DNA of 64,000 bases from Saprospira sp. CCB-QB6 (GCF_028464065.1 NZ_CP116808.1:1677001-1741000), one strand, 5' to 3'. Shown: positions 1 through 9,613, counted from the stretch's first letter. The notes: generated by a model not told the origin, from the sequence alone. Program-made: numbers and translations.

Positions 1-106
1 TCGGCCTGACGGCCTTGGTCTGCGGCTTCGCCGCCCCCTTTCGCATCGCTAGGCCATTTGTCTGCAGCCTAAAGGCCCGGCCGCCGAAGGCGGCAGGCCC
101 CAAAAA
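1..106. repeat. GC-rich mosaic intergenic repeat (copy 1, cut by window edge)
   Basis: Contains the module order seen elsewhere: GGTCTGCGG, a CGGCTTCGCCG hairpin and CATCGCTAGGCC. A second, inverted end follows and finishes in GGCCCC plus an A-run next to the dnaG stop. It looks like two element ends abutting; the left part lies outside the window. Confidence 0.75.
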
Positions 107-114
107 AATAATCA

Positions 115-2166
115 TCAACGTAAAATAACCGTCTTTAACTGAGCGGCTAGTTCGGTTTGTTGGGCCTTGAGCTTTTGGTGAATTTTGAGGTGCAGAATGA
201 GGTCCTCCATTTTGTCGGGCTGGCTTTGGAGCTGCTTAATCTGCTGTTGGTTTTCGGCCAAAAGGCGCTCTTGTTTGTGAAGTTTAAAGCGTAGAATGCC
301 ACTTTTGGCATCGGCCACATGGTTTTGCTCGGGCATTTCTTGGGAGTTGAGGTAGACATTTAGGCGTTCCCAGCCGGGCGAATAAATATAGGGATCGGCC
401 AATAAATTGATGGCCAATTGGGCCAGTTCGGCCTTGGGATGTTGAGTGAAATACTGGGAATTGATAGGCTCGCCTTCGTCCAAGCGCTCAATACAAAGCT
501 CGATAATTTCGGCATAAAGGGGGTGATCAAACTCAGCCAGGAGTTCGCCCATATCGAGCAGAATAAACTCGGCCAAAGTATCGGCTTCTTCGGTATCGGG
601 CCAGGCTCTATCGCCAAAATTGATCAGCAGGCGCAAAATATCTTTTTCTTGAAAATGGCCTAAAACGGGGGCGGGTCCGGTTTGTTGGTCTGTTTTGGGG
701 CCGGCTATATTTTCGGGTCCAAATTCATCTTGGCCATCGGGTCCAAACTGGTCCTCCTCCATAGGCGGGGGCAATTCGCCTGGGGCCAACTGTTGAAACT
801 CTTGGCCTCTTTGTTGGCGGCGGGCTTGTTGGCGTTCTTCTCTGCGGGCATCTTTTTCGGCATCAGCTTGTGCTTTAGCAATGCGTTTATTCACCTCGAC
901 ATGGAGAATTTGCTCACTAATTTCGAGTCTTTGGGCGCAGCTGCGGACATAAGTGGCTCGTTTGAGGCTATCGGGAATTCTGGCGATACTGCCCACGATA
1001 TCTTGTAGTAATTCGGCACGGGCCAGGGGGTCATCTGCCTTATCCTCCAGCAAAAGATTCATCTTAAAGAGGATAAAATCGGTCGCCTGTTGTTCTAGAT
1101 ACGCTCTAAAAGCCTTGAGGCCCACCTTCTGCAAGTAAGAATCGGGATCTTCGCCTTCGGGGACCAGGACCACCTTAGCGTTCATATCTTGCTCTAGAAT
1201 CAGATCGAGTCCACGCAAAGCGGCCTTAATTCCCGCCTTATCACCATCGTAAAGTAGGGTCAGATTAGGCGTATAGCGTTTGACCAATTGGATTTGGCCG
1301 GGGGTGAGCGAGGTCCCCGAAGAGGCCACCACATTTTCGATACCTGCTTGGCTGAGGGCCAGCACATCCATATAGCCCTCCACCATATAGCACTCCTTAG
1401 CTTTGACGATAGCTTGGCGGGCTTGGTAAATTCCGTAAAGGATTTTGGACTTTTGGTAAATATCGGATTCGGGCGTATTGAGATACTTGGGTTGTTTCTT
1501 ATTGTTGCCCAGCATTCGGCCGCCAAAGCCGAGAACTTTTCCCGATAAATTATGGACCGGAAACATGACGCGGGTTCTAAAGAAATCATTGCCGTATTGG
1601 GTGGCGAGTCCAGCTTTTTGGAGTAGTTCTAAATCGTAGCCTTTTGCTTTTGCGGTTTGTAGAAGGTCGCTATTTCGGCCATTGGCAAAGCCTAGCCCAA
1701 AGCGGTCGATTGTTTTTTGCAGCAGGCCTCTTTCCTTAAAATACGAAAGGCCTACCGAGCGGCCGTAATCCGTTTGCATTTGGGCAGCAAAATGCTTTTG
1801 TGCAAAGTCGTTGATAATATAGAGGCTATCGGCCAGGCGTTGTTGTTCCTTATATTCCTCGGAGCTTTCCTCCTCTTCAATTTCGATATTATAGCGTTGG
1901 GCCAAAAAGCGGAGGGCCTCGGGATAGGAAAGGGTTTCGTGTTCCATGACAAAATTCACGGCATTTCCGCCAGCGCCACAGCCAAAGCACTTATAAATGC
2001 CTTTGGCTGGAGAAACCGTAAAAGAGGGCGTTTTTTCGCCATGAAAGGGGCAGAGACCGATCAGGTTGGCCCCTCTTTTTTTGAGGTGGACAAAATCGCC
2101 TACCACATCTTCAACCTTTACGGTATCGAAGATTTCTTGAACCGTCTTTTCTGAAATGTACCCCAT
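115..2166 (-). CDS. dnaG: DNA primase DnaG
   Basis: Synthesises RNA primers on the lagging-strand template at the replication fork, working with the DnaB helicase. The N-terminus has the CHC2 zinc-binding motif (Cys39, His42, Cys60, Cys63). A TOPRIM catalytic core follows, with EGYMD near residues 264-268 and LLYDGDKAG near 306. The C-terminal 200 residues are Gln/Glu-rich and should be the DnaB-interaction region. At 683 aa it is slightly longer than typical (about 600-650), owing to a low-complexity linker near residues 435-500. An AAGGAG-type ribosome-binding site lies just before the ATG. The gene is a single unit facing away from the RiPP cluster. Confidence 0.97.
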   Translation of the reverse strand: MGYISEKTVQEIFDTVKVEDVVGDFVHLKKRGANLIGLCPFHGEKTPSFTVSPAKGIYKCFGCGAGGNAVNFVMEHETLSYPEALRFLAQRYNIEIEEEESSEEYKEQQRLADSLYIINDFAQKHFAAQMQTDYGRSVGLSYFKERGLLQKTIDRFGLGFANGRNSDLLQTAKAKGYDLELLQKAGLATQYGNDFFRTRVMFPVHNLSGKVLGFGGRMLGNNKKQPKYLNTPESDIYQKSKILYGIYQARQAIVKAKECYMVEGYMDVLALSQAGIENVVASSGTSLTPGQIQLVKRYTPNLTLLYDGDKAGIKAALRGLDLILEQDMNAKVVLVPEGEDPDSYLQKVGLKAFRAYLEQQATDFILFKMNLLLEDKADDPLARAELLQDIVGSIARIPDSLKRATYVRSCAQRLEISEQILHVEVNKRIAKAQADAEKDARREERQQARRQQRGQEFQQLAPGELPPPMEEDQFGPDGQDEFGPENIAGPKTDQQTGPAPVLGHFQEKDILRLLINFGDRAWPDTEEADTLAEFILLDMGELLAEFDHPLYAEIIELCIERLDEGEPINSQYFTQHPKAELAQLAINLLADPYIYSPGWERLNVYLNSQEMPEQNHVADAKSGILRFKLHKQERLLAENQQQIKQLQSQPDKMEDLILHLKIHQKLKAQQTELAAQLKTVILR

Positions 2167-2184
2167 CTACTGCTCCTTTTTTTG

Positions 2185-2192
2185 CAAAAGTA
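2185..2192 (-). promoter_or_regulatory. Candidate dnaG promoter -7 element
   Basis: On the minus strand this reads TACTTTTG, a perfect match to the Bacteroidota TAnnTTTG -7 consensus. The expected -33 position has no good TTTG, and the implied leader is only about 14 nt, so this is tentative. Confidence 0.4.
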
Positions 2193-2418
2193 CAGCTTTT
2201 TGGGGGAAGAAAGTCATTTCAGTTAGGAGGCTTCCACTTAAAAGCAAGTTTTCTAAAATCTATTATTTTTTATAAAAAATTAGATTTAAAAATCGATCAA
2301 AGTATTTACAGACAACAGCTAGGATAAAAATACTTAAACTCATCAAAAAATGTGACTACCTAAAAAACACATTAAAAATAAGTCTAAATAACATCAGGCA
2401 TTAAAAATAAATCAAAGG

Positions 2419-2450
2419 ATTGATTTAAAATTAAAAAAGTGCTATACTTG
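2419..2450 (+). promoter_or_regulatory. Bacteroidota-type promoter of the RiPP precursor gene
   Basis: ATTG (2419-2422), a 20-nt spacer and TATACTTG (2443-2450) fit the Bacteroidota TTTG-N19-21-TAnnTTTG pattern. The predicted start of transcription falls about 20 nt before the precursor ATG at 2480. The rest of the 2167-2479 gap is AT-rich, with nothing else recognised. Confidence 0.6.
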
Positions 2451-2479
2451 CCATTATTTTACTTTAAAACTTTATTTCC

Positions 2480-2662
2480 ATGAAGAATTCAAATTTAAAG
2501 AAGGCTTTAAAGACTCTTAAACAAAACCAAGACATCGAAATCATCAATCCTGAGACAGTGAAAGGTGGTGCTGAAGGTTGTGGCACAAAAACAGTTAATT
2601 GTGGCACAAAGACTACCTGCATCATCAAATTTAGAGATGTCGTATTAGAGCCCAAAGGATAG
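2480..2662 (+). CDS. Putative RiPP precursor peptide with double-glycine leader
   Basis: A 60-aa peptide. Residues 1-30 are Lys/Asn/Ile-rich and end in TVKGG, like the double-glycine leaders cut by C39 peptidases. The predicted 30-aa core has three cysteines (34, 41, 47) inside a repeated CGTKT motif (34-38 and 41-45), then a hydrophobic/basic tail. It resembles the GG-leader precursors that sit next to SPASM radical-SAM enzymes in Bacteroidota, though I cannot name the exact family. It has its own promoter just upstream and an intrinsic terminator at 2860-2902. Downstream lie a maturase and a C39 exporter, which supports the call. A thioether-bridged product is inference. The start is the only in-frame ATG after the promoter. 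Confidence 0.75.
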   Translation: MKNSNLKKALKTLKQNQDIEIINPETVKGGAEGCGTKTVNCGTKTTCIIKFRDVVLEPKG

Positions 2663-2859
2663 TCTATCTTTAGATTCTAATGCTGAACTCATGAACAAGC
2701 AACTATCCTTATACTTGAGGGCGAATTTTCGTTTCTTTTCGGGTATTCTTCCCCAGGATAGTCTACTATTATCCTAGACAAGGATGCCTATATAAAGGGT
2801 TAAAATTGTCGTTCTAATGTAATTAAGGATATTGCTCTAAGTGAATTCATTTAACTAAG

Positions 2860-2902
2860 TGTGGTAAGACTTACAAATGTGAGTCTTGCCACATACTTTT
2901 TT
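2860..2902 (+). terminator. Intrinsic terminator or attenuator after the precursor gene
   Basis: A 12-bp stem (TGTGGTAAGACT, 2860-2871, with AGTCTTGCCACA, 2882-2893, one G-T pair) is followed by TACTTTTTTATT. It lies about 200 nt after the precursor stop and 20 nt before the next start codon. It should favour precursor mRNA over the downstream genes. Confidence 0.7.
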
Positions 2903-2922
2903 ATTAAACTTTGTTGTCCACC

Positions 2923-5301
2923 ATGGTTAAAAATGTACTTCTACACCTATTTGCTTCTATTTTAATTATCCCTATGAGTATAGGGCAAATCATTTCTGGA
3001 CAATTATTCACAGAAGAAGCAGAGCCTATGAACTTTGCCCTAGTTTACCTTTATCAGGTAGATGGAGCGCTAATCAATGGTGGGTTTCCAGATGAGAATG
3101 GGCAGTTTAAGTATGAAGATTTGGCTCAGGGCTATTATAAAATAGCTATAGATGGTGGGGTAGGGTTTAAGAGTTATGAGTTTGACTCTTTATTGGTGAG
3201 TGATAGTATTTCCGTAAATCTTGGTTCATTGACGATAGAATATGCGGAAGGAGTAATTGTTGAGGCTAAAAAAGTAAAGCCTGTTTTAGAGATTGATGTA
3301 GACAAAACTATTTTGAATGTAGCGGATAATTCTTTGTCTACTTTTCCGTCTACAGCGCAAGTTTTAGCTTTAGCTCCTGAGGTGAGTGTACAAAATGGGG
3401 CCATCTCGGTTTTGGGTAAAGGAAACGTTCGTATTCTCATCAATGGCAAGCGGACCAATTTAAAGTTAGAGAACATTCAGCCCAACACTATTTTGGCCAT
3501 AGAAATCATCAGTAATCCCTCTGCCAAATATGATGCAGAGGTGGATGCAGTAATCAATATCTTATTGAAGAAGGGGACTTTAGAGGGAGTACAGGCTACA
3601 GTTTACAGTAAATACACACAGGGAATATATCCGAGAACTGATCTTGGTGCCTCCATTAATTATAACAAGAATAAGTTTAGTGCTAATCTTAATGCGGGCT
3701 ATGACTACAATAAAATTCAATCAGTAACAAAAGGCCAGAGAGCCTTTGAAGTTAGTTTACCCTATTATTATTCTAATACGTATTTACAGCAAGACCAATG
3801 CGCGAATAACTTCTATGTCAATGCTGATTTGAGTTGGAATTTTGGGCCACAGCATCAATTGACTCTATCGGGGGAATATTCTACCAACAATGCTCCTGCG
3901 GAGCAAAATGTAACTAATCAAAGTGATTATTTTGGTGGAGATCCAACTGTTTCTTTAAGTACTGCCGATTCCTTCTTACAGAATCAAACCCATACTCAAA
4001 GTCAGTCTAATAACTACCAGGCCCAGCTCAATTACCATAATCAATTCAGCGAACATTGGGGGATGACCGCTGCTATAAACTATATGCAGCTTCAACCATT
4101 GAGTTTTAGTCAGTATAATTTTGATTTTATCAATCAACTTGATCCTGTCCAAAGTTTTAATTTCAGTTATCAGTTGGCCGATACGAGTCGGGCTAAACTG
4201 CTCATTAGTCAGCTAGATTTTGATTGGAATAAAAATGCGCATAGCATTTCCTTTGGGGCCAAGCGTAGTTACATTAACAGTTACTATAGTCTCTTTTTTA
4301 AGAACAACGACATCAATTTTACGGGAGAAGACAACCAATTTGAGTACGACCAAAGTATTTATGCTAGTTATATAAGCTGGAAATCCTCTTGGAAGCGATG
4401 GCAGTGGAACTTAGGTATGCGGGCAGAGTATAGTGATTTGGCAGGAGCCGACCGTTTGGGGCTGGCTAGCCAACAAAAGCGTTTTGATTTATTTCCTTCT
4501 GCCTCTGTTCTTTGGTTCAAATCCAATAAGCATATTTTTCGATTTGCTTATAGTAAGTCGATTCAGCGGACAGGTTTCTTTGACCGCAGTCCTTATCGAT
4601 ATTACACCGGTTTGTACACTCAATTTCTGGGGAATCCCAATCTTCGTCCACAAATTACACATAGCGGAAGTTTGAGTTATATTCTGAATGGCCAGTTTAT
4701 GTTTACCCTTTTTCAGAATGAAATGATTGACTATATCAATCAAATTTCTGAGCGAGAAGGCAGTTTAGAGACCTTTCAAAACATCAACTTTCAGAATTCA
4801 ACCTTTGGGCTTTCTATTGGGGGGCAACTGCCGCTAAAGAAATATGGGCAGCTTAGCTTTAAGGTTAGTCCAACAGGAATTTATAGCCGCGGGATGGCCC
4901 AGGGAGAAAACTTCAAGACCTTATCCTTTAACACCAACTGTTATTTGATGCATAGTTTTAGTCTTTGGAACTGGATGCAGATGGATATTGTGGCTAATTA
5001 TAGTTCTCCTATGGCAATAGCCATTTATGAGAGCAAGCATCTTTTTTATATGGACATCAATCTGCGCAAGCGTTTTTTGCAAGACAAACTATCTGTATCG
5101 CTTTATCTAGCTGATATTTTTGGGACCAATGTAGAGCGCAATAGCGTTGATTTTTATCAGCAGAAAATGCAGGTTAAGCATTATCGAGATGTACAGACCC
5201 TGACACTTTCGTTGCAGTATAACTTTAATTATGGCCGTGAACGAGATATTTTTTCCGTAGAAACTATGGATGAAAATACATTAGATCGGGTAATAAAATA
5301 A
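2923..5301 (+). CDS. TonB-dependent-receptor-like outer-membrane beta-barrel protein
   Basis: Predicted outer-membrane protein of 792 aa. The start at the ATG (2923) is preferred over the upstream TTG (2911) because it gives a clean signal peptide ending near SIGQ. After it comes a carboxypeptidase-regulatory-like beta-sandwich (about residues 22-110), then a plug-like segment with the typical GKGNVRILINGK and AEIISNPSAKYDAEVDAVINI sort of signatures (about 150-215). The rest is a long beta-barrel rich in aromatic/Asn strands. No clear TonB box is visible. It resembles the Bacteroidota 'outer membrane beta-barrel family' proteins. Placed between precursor and maturase, it may carry the mature peptide across the outer membrane, or be its receptor; that role is inference. 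Confidence 0.8.
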   Translation: MVKNVLLHLFASILIIPMSIGQIISGQLFTEEAEPMNFALVYLYQVDGALINGGFPDENGQFKYEDLAQGYYKIAIDGGVGFKSYEFDSLLVSDSISVNLGSLTIEYAEGVIVEAKKVKPVLEIDVDKTILNVADNSLSTFPSTAQVLALAPEVSVQNGAISVLGKGNVRILINGKRTNLKLENIQPNTILAIEIISNPSAKYDAEVDAVINILLKKGTLEGVQATVYSKYTQGIYPRTDLGASINYNKNKFSANLNAGYDYNKIQSVTKGQRAFEVSLPYYYSNTYLQQDQCANNFYVNADLSWNFGPQHQLTLSGEYSTNNAPAEQNVTNQSDYFGGDPTVSLSTADSFLQNQTHTQSQSNNYQAQLNYHNQFSEHWGMTAAINYMQLQPLSFSQYNFDFINQLDPVQSFNFSYQLADTSRAKLLISQLDFDWNKNAHSISFGAKRSYINSYYSLFFKNNDINFTGEDNQFEYDQSIYASYISWKSSWKRWQWNLGMRAEYSDLAGADRLGLASQQKRFDLFPSASVLWFKSNKHIFRFAYSKSIQRTGFFDRSPYRYYTGLYTQFLGNPNLRPQITHSGSLSYILNGQFMFTLFQNEMIDYINQISEREGSLETFQNINFQNSTFGLSIGGQLPLKKYGQLSFKVSPTGIYSRGMAQGENFKTLSFNTNCYLMHSFSLWNWMQMDIVANYSSPMAIAIYESKHLFYMDINLRKRFLQDKLSVSLYLADIFGTNVERNSVDFYQQKMQVKHYRDVQTLTLSLQYNFNYGRERDIFSVETMDENTLDRVIK

Positions 5302-5320
5302 GTTGTGCTAAAATTTTCTT

Positions 5321-5470
5321 GCGGTTTGCAGGTGGCGAAGCCACCGCAGGCTGAGGGATGGGCAGCAGGGCCGCCAAAGGCGGCCGACCGAGGTGCTAGA
5401 AGCACCGAAGGGCCGAGCGATCAGCGAGCTGCGAGACAGCCCGACCCGACTGTAAGGAGGGGCAGCCCCT
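5321..5470. repeat. GC-rich mosaic repeat (copy 2, 'CAGCCCC' end type)
   Basis: Contains GGCGAAGCC, CTGAGGGATGG, a GGCCGCCAAAGGCGGCC hairpin, GGGCCGAGCG, CGAGCTGCGAGACAGCCCGACCCGAC and a GGGGCAGCCCC end followed by an A-run. It lies inside the RiPP cluster, between the outer-membrane gene and the maturase, so it may separate transcripts. Confidence 0.8.
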
Positions 5471-5546
5471 AAAAAATAAGAGCCTCACTTACATAAGCAG
5501 TTGTAATTCCTAATTTATTCCTTCATCTTAATTTACATTATACGAT

Positions 5547-6917
5547 ATGAGCTATTATAAAATTTCCAAATACCTTGTTGTCACGGATGTGTTAGAAACG
5601 GCTTCAGAAGCACCTTTAAGAATAATTTATGCTACGAGAACGGGAAAAGCTATTTCGATTAAGGAAGAAATTTATCAGCATTTATTGAAAGGTGATTTTG
5701 GGGCGATTCCTTCTAATTATCTATCCTTTTTGATTCAAAGTATGGTTATTGTTCGTTCTAGTGAAGATGAGCTAGCGAGTATTTTGGCTGAGAATGACTT
5801 GGGTATAGAGAGCGGTACGACACTTTCTTATACTATACAACCTGGAGCGAACTGTCAGTTGGGTTGTGATTATTGTGGACAGGTACATAGTGACAAAATG
5901 ATGTCTGAGGCGCATCAGGAAAAAATGCTTGCGCGAATTTTGTCGAAGGTAGAGTCTAGGCATCAGGAGTTAGCGATTAGTTGGTATGGGGGGGAGCCGA
6001 TTATGGCCATGAAGCAGATTCGCAGTTTGACAGCAAGATTAAAAGATATTGCCAAAGAGCACAACTTGCATTATAGTGCGAGTATGGTGACCAATGGAGT
6101 TGGTTTAAAAGAGCGCGTTTTTGTAGAATTAGCAAGAGATTTTGATGTTACTTATTTTCAGATTACGTTAGATGGGACGGCGGAAGAGCATGATCAGCGA
6201 AGATTTACGAAGAAAGGGGGAAAAACTTTTGATGTAATCATAAAAAACATCTTAGCGGTTACGAGTCATCCGATTTATAAGGAAAAAAACTGTAATATTA
6301 CGATTCGATGTAATATTAATCATGCGAATAAAGACAATATAAAATCTTTAGTTTGGGAATTAGCAGCATTAGAGCTACAGGATAAAATAACCTTTGATTT
6401 TCAGCCAGTTACTGACTGGGGCGACAACAACGCATCTGCTGGATCGATGACGAAAGAAGAGTATGCGGAGTATGAGATTGAGCGGATTATTGAAGCCATT
6501 CAGTTAGGGTTTAAGTATGCGCAATTTATTCCGGCGAGGAATAAAAAAGTTTGCATGGTAGTAGATGAAAAATCGGAAGTATTTGATGCTTATGGTAACA
6601 TTTACTCTTGCTGGGAGCTTCCGTATACTCCTTTATATGAGAATACAATTTACCAGTATGGCCATTTAGATAAAGCCGAGGAAGAATTCCAGCGAGATCC
6701 TATGAGAGATTGGAACAAAAACATTCCTCATTCAGATGCTTGGTGTAAGAGTTGTAAATTTTTGCCTGTATGTGGTGGTGGTTGTCCTCAGAAGTGGTTA
6801 GAAAAGACAGCTGCTTGTCCATCTTTCAAATTTAACATTGAAGATCGTTTAGTCTTAGAATATCTGTACAAGCAGAATAACAATCTGAGTGAGTTACTCT
6901 CAGAGGCTGTGGATTAG
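5547..6917 (+). CDS. Radical SAM/SPASM peptide maturase
   Basis: A 456-aa radical SAM enzyme. Residues 1-90 look like the N-terminal peptide-handling region of peptide maturases. The radical-SAM cluster motif is C103-x3-C107-x2-C110. WYGGEP (146-151) is the SAM-binding GGE-type motif. The C-terminal SPASM region has Cys336, Cys355, C400-x2-C403-x5-C409-x3-C413 and Cys424, which would hold two auxiliary Fe-S clusters. The family installs carbon-sulfur or carbon-carbon crosslinks in ribosomal peptides. The natural substrate here is the 60-aa Cys-containing peptide at 2480; thioether chemistry is inferred from the cysteines. It is followed 60 nt later by the C39 exporter. Confidence 0.9.
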   Translation: MSYYKISKYLVVTDVLETASEAPLRIIYATRTGKAISIKEEIYQHLLKGDFGAIPSNYLSFLIQSMVIVRSSEDELASILAENDLGIESGTTLSYTIQPGANCQLGCDYCGQVHSDKMMSEAHQEKMLARILSKVESRHQELAISWYGGEPIMAMKQIRSLTARLKDIAKEHNLHYSASMVTNGVGLKERVFVELARDFDVTYFQITLDGTAEEHDQRRFTKKGGKTFDVIIKNILAVTSHPIYKEKNCNITIRCNINHANKDNIKSLVWELAALELQDKITFDFQPVTDWGDNNASAGSMTKEEYAEYEIERIIEAIQLGFKYAQFIPARNKKVCMVVDEKSEVFDAYGNIYSCWELPYTPLYENTIYQYGHLDKAEEEFQRDPMRDWNKNIPHSDAWCKSCKFLPVCGGGCPQKWLEKTAACPSFKFNIEDRLVLEYLYKQNNNLSELLSEAVD

Positions 6918-6977
6918 AGTTAAGTCATTCTGCAGGCTAATCATTTGCTATCTTTCCATTCGTTAGTGCGTTTAATT

Positions 6978-9182
6978 ATGTTTAACAAATTTCCTTTTTA
7001 CCCTCAATTTGATGAGATGGACTGTGGTCCTAGTTGTCTCAGAATGATTGCAAGATACTTTGGGAAAACATATAGTATAGATTATTTAAGAGAGCAATCT
7101 TATATTACAAAAGATGGAGTTAGCTTAAGGGGGATTAGCCAGGCGGCAGAAACTATTGGTATGGAGGCTCTTTCTGTAAAACTTAGCCTAGAAACGCTCA
7201 TAGCAGAAAAGCTAACGCCAGTCATTTTGCATTGGAATCAAAATCACTTTGTTGTTTTATACAAAATAAAGCGAAGTTATTCGGGCAAATATATTTTTAA
7301 AGTTGCAGATCCTAGGTATGGTTTAATTTCCTTGCAACAAGAAGTTTTTGAAGAAAACTGGAAAAAAGGAGCGGATAAGGGGATTGCGCTTATCCTCAAT
7401 CCAACAGATAAATTTTTTAGTCAATCATTAGAGGTTGTAGAACAAAAGAAAGCCTCTGTATGGGGGCTAGCTCGTTATGTTTCACCTTATAAAAAAGACA
7501 TTGCTCAATTATTTGTTGGCCTAATTGGCGGGAGTTTAATCACACTTACTCTTCCATTTATGACACAACTATTGGTAGACCGTGGAGTTGCTTTCAAGAG
7601 CTTAAACATCATCTACTTAATCTTAATTGGGCAATTTTTTTTATTCCTAGGGGCTTCCTTTATAGAAATCATCAAAAACTGGATTTTATTATACATTGGG
7701 AGTAGAACGAACATTTACATTCTCTCTAATTTTTTGTCTAAGCTAATGAGACTTCCTCTTAAGTTTTTTGACAGCAAACGAATTGGAGATTTCATTCAAC
7801 GAATGGAAGATCATAATAGGATTGAGCATTTTCTTACTTCTCAGAGTTTACTTACCCTCTTTTCTATTATCAACCTACTTGTATTCTCTTTGATTTTGGC
7901 CTATTATAATTTGAGCATTATTGCCATTTATTTTGGGTTCACGACGCTAGCTATTCTATGGATGTTTCTTTTTCATGCCAAACGTAGATTACTAGATTTT
8001 ACCAACTTTGCTTATCGAGCGGAGAATCAAGATTCAATTTATGAGTTGTTGCATGGCATGCAAGAAATTAAGCTCAATAATCTACAAGATTATAAAAGAG
8101 AACAATGGGAAAACATCCAAATTAAGCTCTTTAATAACAACATCTCTATATTAGCTACAGACCAATACCAGCTTACTGGCTACCAATTTATTAACCAATT
8201 TAAAAATATCTTGGTTACGTTTATTGCTGCCCAACAAGTCGTACTTGGAAATATTTCTTTGGGAGCGATGCTGAGTATTATTTACATTGTGGGGCAAATG
8301 AACAGCCCTATAGAGCAACTGATTACTTTTTTTAGATCACTACAAGATACTCAACTCAGCCTTGAACGCTTAGAGGAAATTCATAGAAAACCTGATGAAG
8401 AACAGGATAATCAGGTTCATGAAATCCCCCAAACACCTCATAAAGAGGGAATTCAAATTACTGAACTCACCTTCAGATATGAAGGTCCACAATCTCCTGC
8501 TGTTTTACACCAACTCAGTTGCTTTATTCCTCAAAATCAAACAACTGCCATTGTTGGTGCTAGTGGTAGCGGTAAAACTAGCCTAATTAAGCTGCTCTTA
8601 AAATTTCAAGAGGCTCCAGATAATAGCATTCTTGTTAATGGCTTAGATTTAAATAAATTATCGCCTCAAAAATGGCGGGGCAACTGCGGTGCAGTGATGC
8701 AAGAAGGTTTTATTTTTTCTGATACTATTGCCCGAAATATAGCCACTAATGATATTCAGTTTGACCCAGACCGATTATCACATGCTATAAAAATGGCTAA
8801 TCTAGAAGGCTATATTCAAAAACAGCCTTTAGGTATAAATACCAGTATTGGTCAAAATGGAAATGGGCTAAGTGGTGGAGAAAAACAAAGAATACTCATT
8901 GCTCGAGCTATTTATAAAGACCCTCAATATCTTTTCTTCGACGAAGCTACCTCCGCTTTAGATGCCGCTAATGAAAAGATTATTATGACGAACCTCAATC
9001 ACTTTTTTACGAATAAAACAGTAGTTGTGGTGGCCCATAGACTGAGCACCGTAAAAAATGCACACCAAATTATTGTGTTAGACCAAGGAGAAATTGTTGA
9101 AGTAGGCAACCATACAGAGCTAACTGCAAAAAAAGGAACCTACTTCCACTTAATTAAAAACCAATTAGAACTTGGTAATTAA
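6978..9182 (+). CDS. Peptidase-containing ABC exporter (C39 peptidase, bacteriocin-type)
   Basis: Inner-membrane transporter that removes a double-glycine leader and exports the core peptide. Using the ATG at 6978 (734 aa) puts the C39 peptidase at the N-terminus, with Gln10, catalytic Cys16 in DCGPSC, His90 in NHFVVLY and Asp111 in ADPRYG. A multi-helix ABC transmembrane region spans about 155-440. The ATPase has Walker A GASGSGKT, signature LSGGEKQRI, and Walker B LFFDEATSALD. A TTG-initiated version starting at 6945 would add 11 residues not typical of the family. The next gene's ATG abuts its stop codon, so the two are translationally linked. Confidence 0.93.
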   Translation: MFNKFPFYPQFDEMDCGPSCLRMIARYFGKTYSIDYLREQSYITKDGVSLRGISQAAETIGMEALSVKLSLETLIAEKLTPVILHWNQNHFVVLYKIKRSYSGKYIFKVADPRYGLISLQQEVFEENWKKGADKGIALILNPTDKFFSQSLEVVEQKKASVWGLARYVSPYKKDIAQLFVGLIGGSLITLTLPFMTQLLVDRGVAFKSLNIIYLILIGQFFLFLGASFIEIIKNWILLYIGSRTNIYILSNFLSKLMRLPLKFFDSKRIGDFIQRMEDHNRIEHFLTSQSLLTLFSIINLLVFSLILAYYNLSIIAIYFGFTTLAILWMFLFHAKRRLLDFTNFAYRAENQDSIYELLHGMQEIKLNNLQDYKREQWENIQIKLFNNNISILATDQYQLTGYQFINQFKNILVTFIAAQQVVLGNISLGAMLSIIYIVGQMNSPIEQLITFFRSLQDTQLSLERLEEIHRKPDEEQDNQVHEIPQTPHKEGIQITELTFRYEGPQSPAVLHQLSCFIPQNQTTAIVGASGSGKTSLIKLLLKFQEAPDNSILVNGLDLNKLSPQKWRGNCGAVMQEGFIFSDTIARNIATNDIQFDPDRLSHAIKMANLEGYIQKQPLGINTSIGQNGNGLSGGEKQRILIARAIYKDPQYLFFDEATSALDAANEKIIMTNLNHFFTNKTVVVVAHRLSTVKNAHQIIVLDQGEIVEVGNHTELTAKKGTYFHLIKNQLELGN

Positions 9183-9602
9183 ATGATACATAGTACAGAT
9201 AGCCTACAAGATAAGTTACCTAAACCCCATTGGATACTAAGGTATAGCTTCTTATTTATATTTTTAATTATTGGGTTAATAAGCACAACACTATACTTGA
9301 TTAAAGTCCCCAATTATTTACAAGTAGAATTATTCGCAAAAAAAGATAACGACCAGTTGATCGCTGTTTGTCCACCCCATAAATGGCTAGAGGAACAAGA
9401 AAGCCTCTCTATTATCTTAGAAAATGGCCAGCAGTACCTGTTCCAAATTAAAAAGTTTACCCATGAACAACATACTACTCATCTAACCCTCTCTAGCGAG
9501 CAACTAGATGCTCAACGCTTTCTAAAACAAGAGTATATCTCTATTGGGAAGGTGGCACTACCTAGCCAACCTCTTATATTCACTCTATTTCCTAACAATT
9601 AA
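9183..9602 (+). CDS. Small membrane protein resembling a truncated HlyD-type adaptor
   Basis: A 139-aa protein whose ATG starts at the base after the exporter stop. A short cytoplasmic N-terminus (KPHWILRYS) precedes one transmembrane helix (about 20-42) and then a KVPNYLQVE stretch. This arrangement matches the N-terminus of HlyD-family adaptors in Bacteroidota. The remaining 90 residues are beta-rich. The lipoyl and coiled-coil hairpin parts of a normal adaptor (about 400 aa) are absent. It may be a minimal exporter partner; the family assignment is inference from layout and the N-terminal pattern. Confidence 0.55.
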   Translation: MIHSTDSLQDKLPKPHWILRYSFLFIFLIIGLISTTLYLIKVPNYLQVELFAKKDNDQLIAVCPPHKWLEEQESLSIILENGQQYLFQIKKFTHEQHTTHLTLSSEQLDAQRFLKQEYISIGKVALPSQPLIFTLFPNN

Positions 9603-9613
9603 GCTATTTCACC

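Noticed and set aside
2691-2777. 28-codon ORF (MNKQLS...) between the precursor and the outer-membrane gene
   Set aside because: No GG leader, no ribosome-binding site of note and no Cys pattern; it looks like chance.
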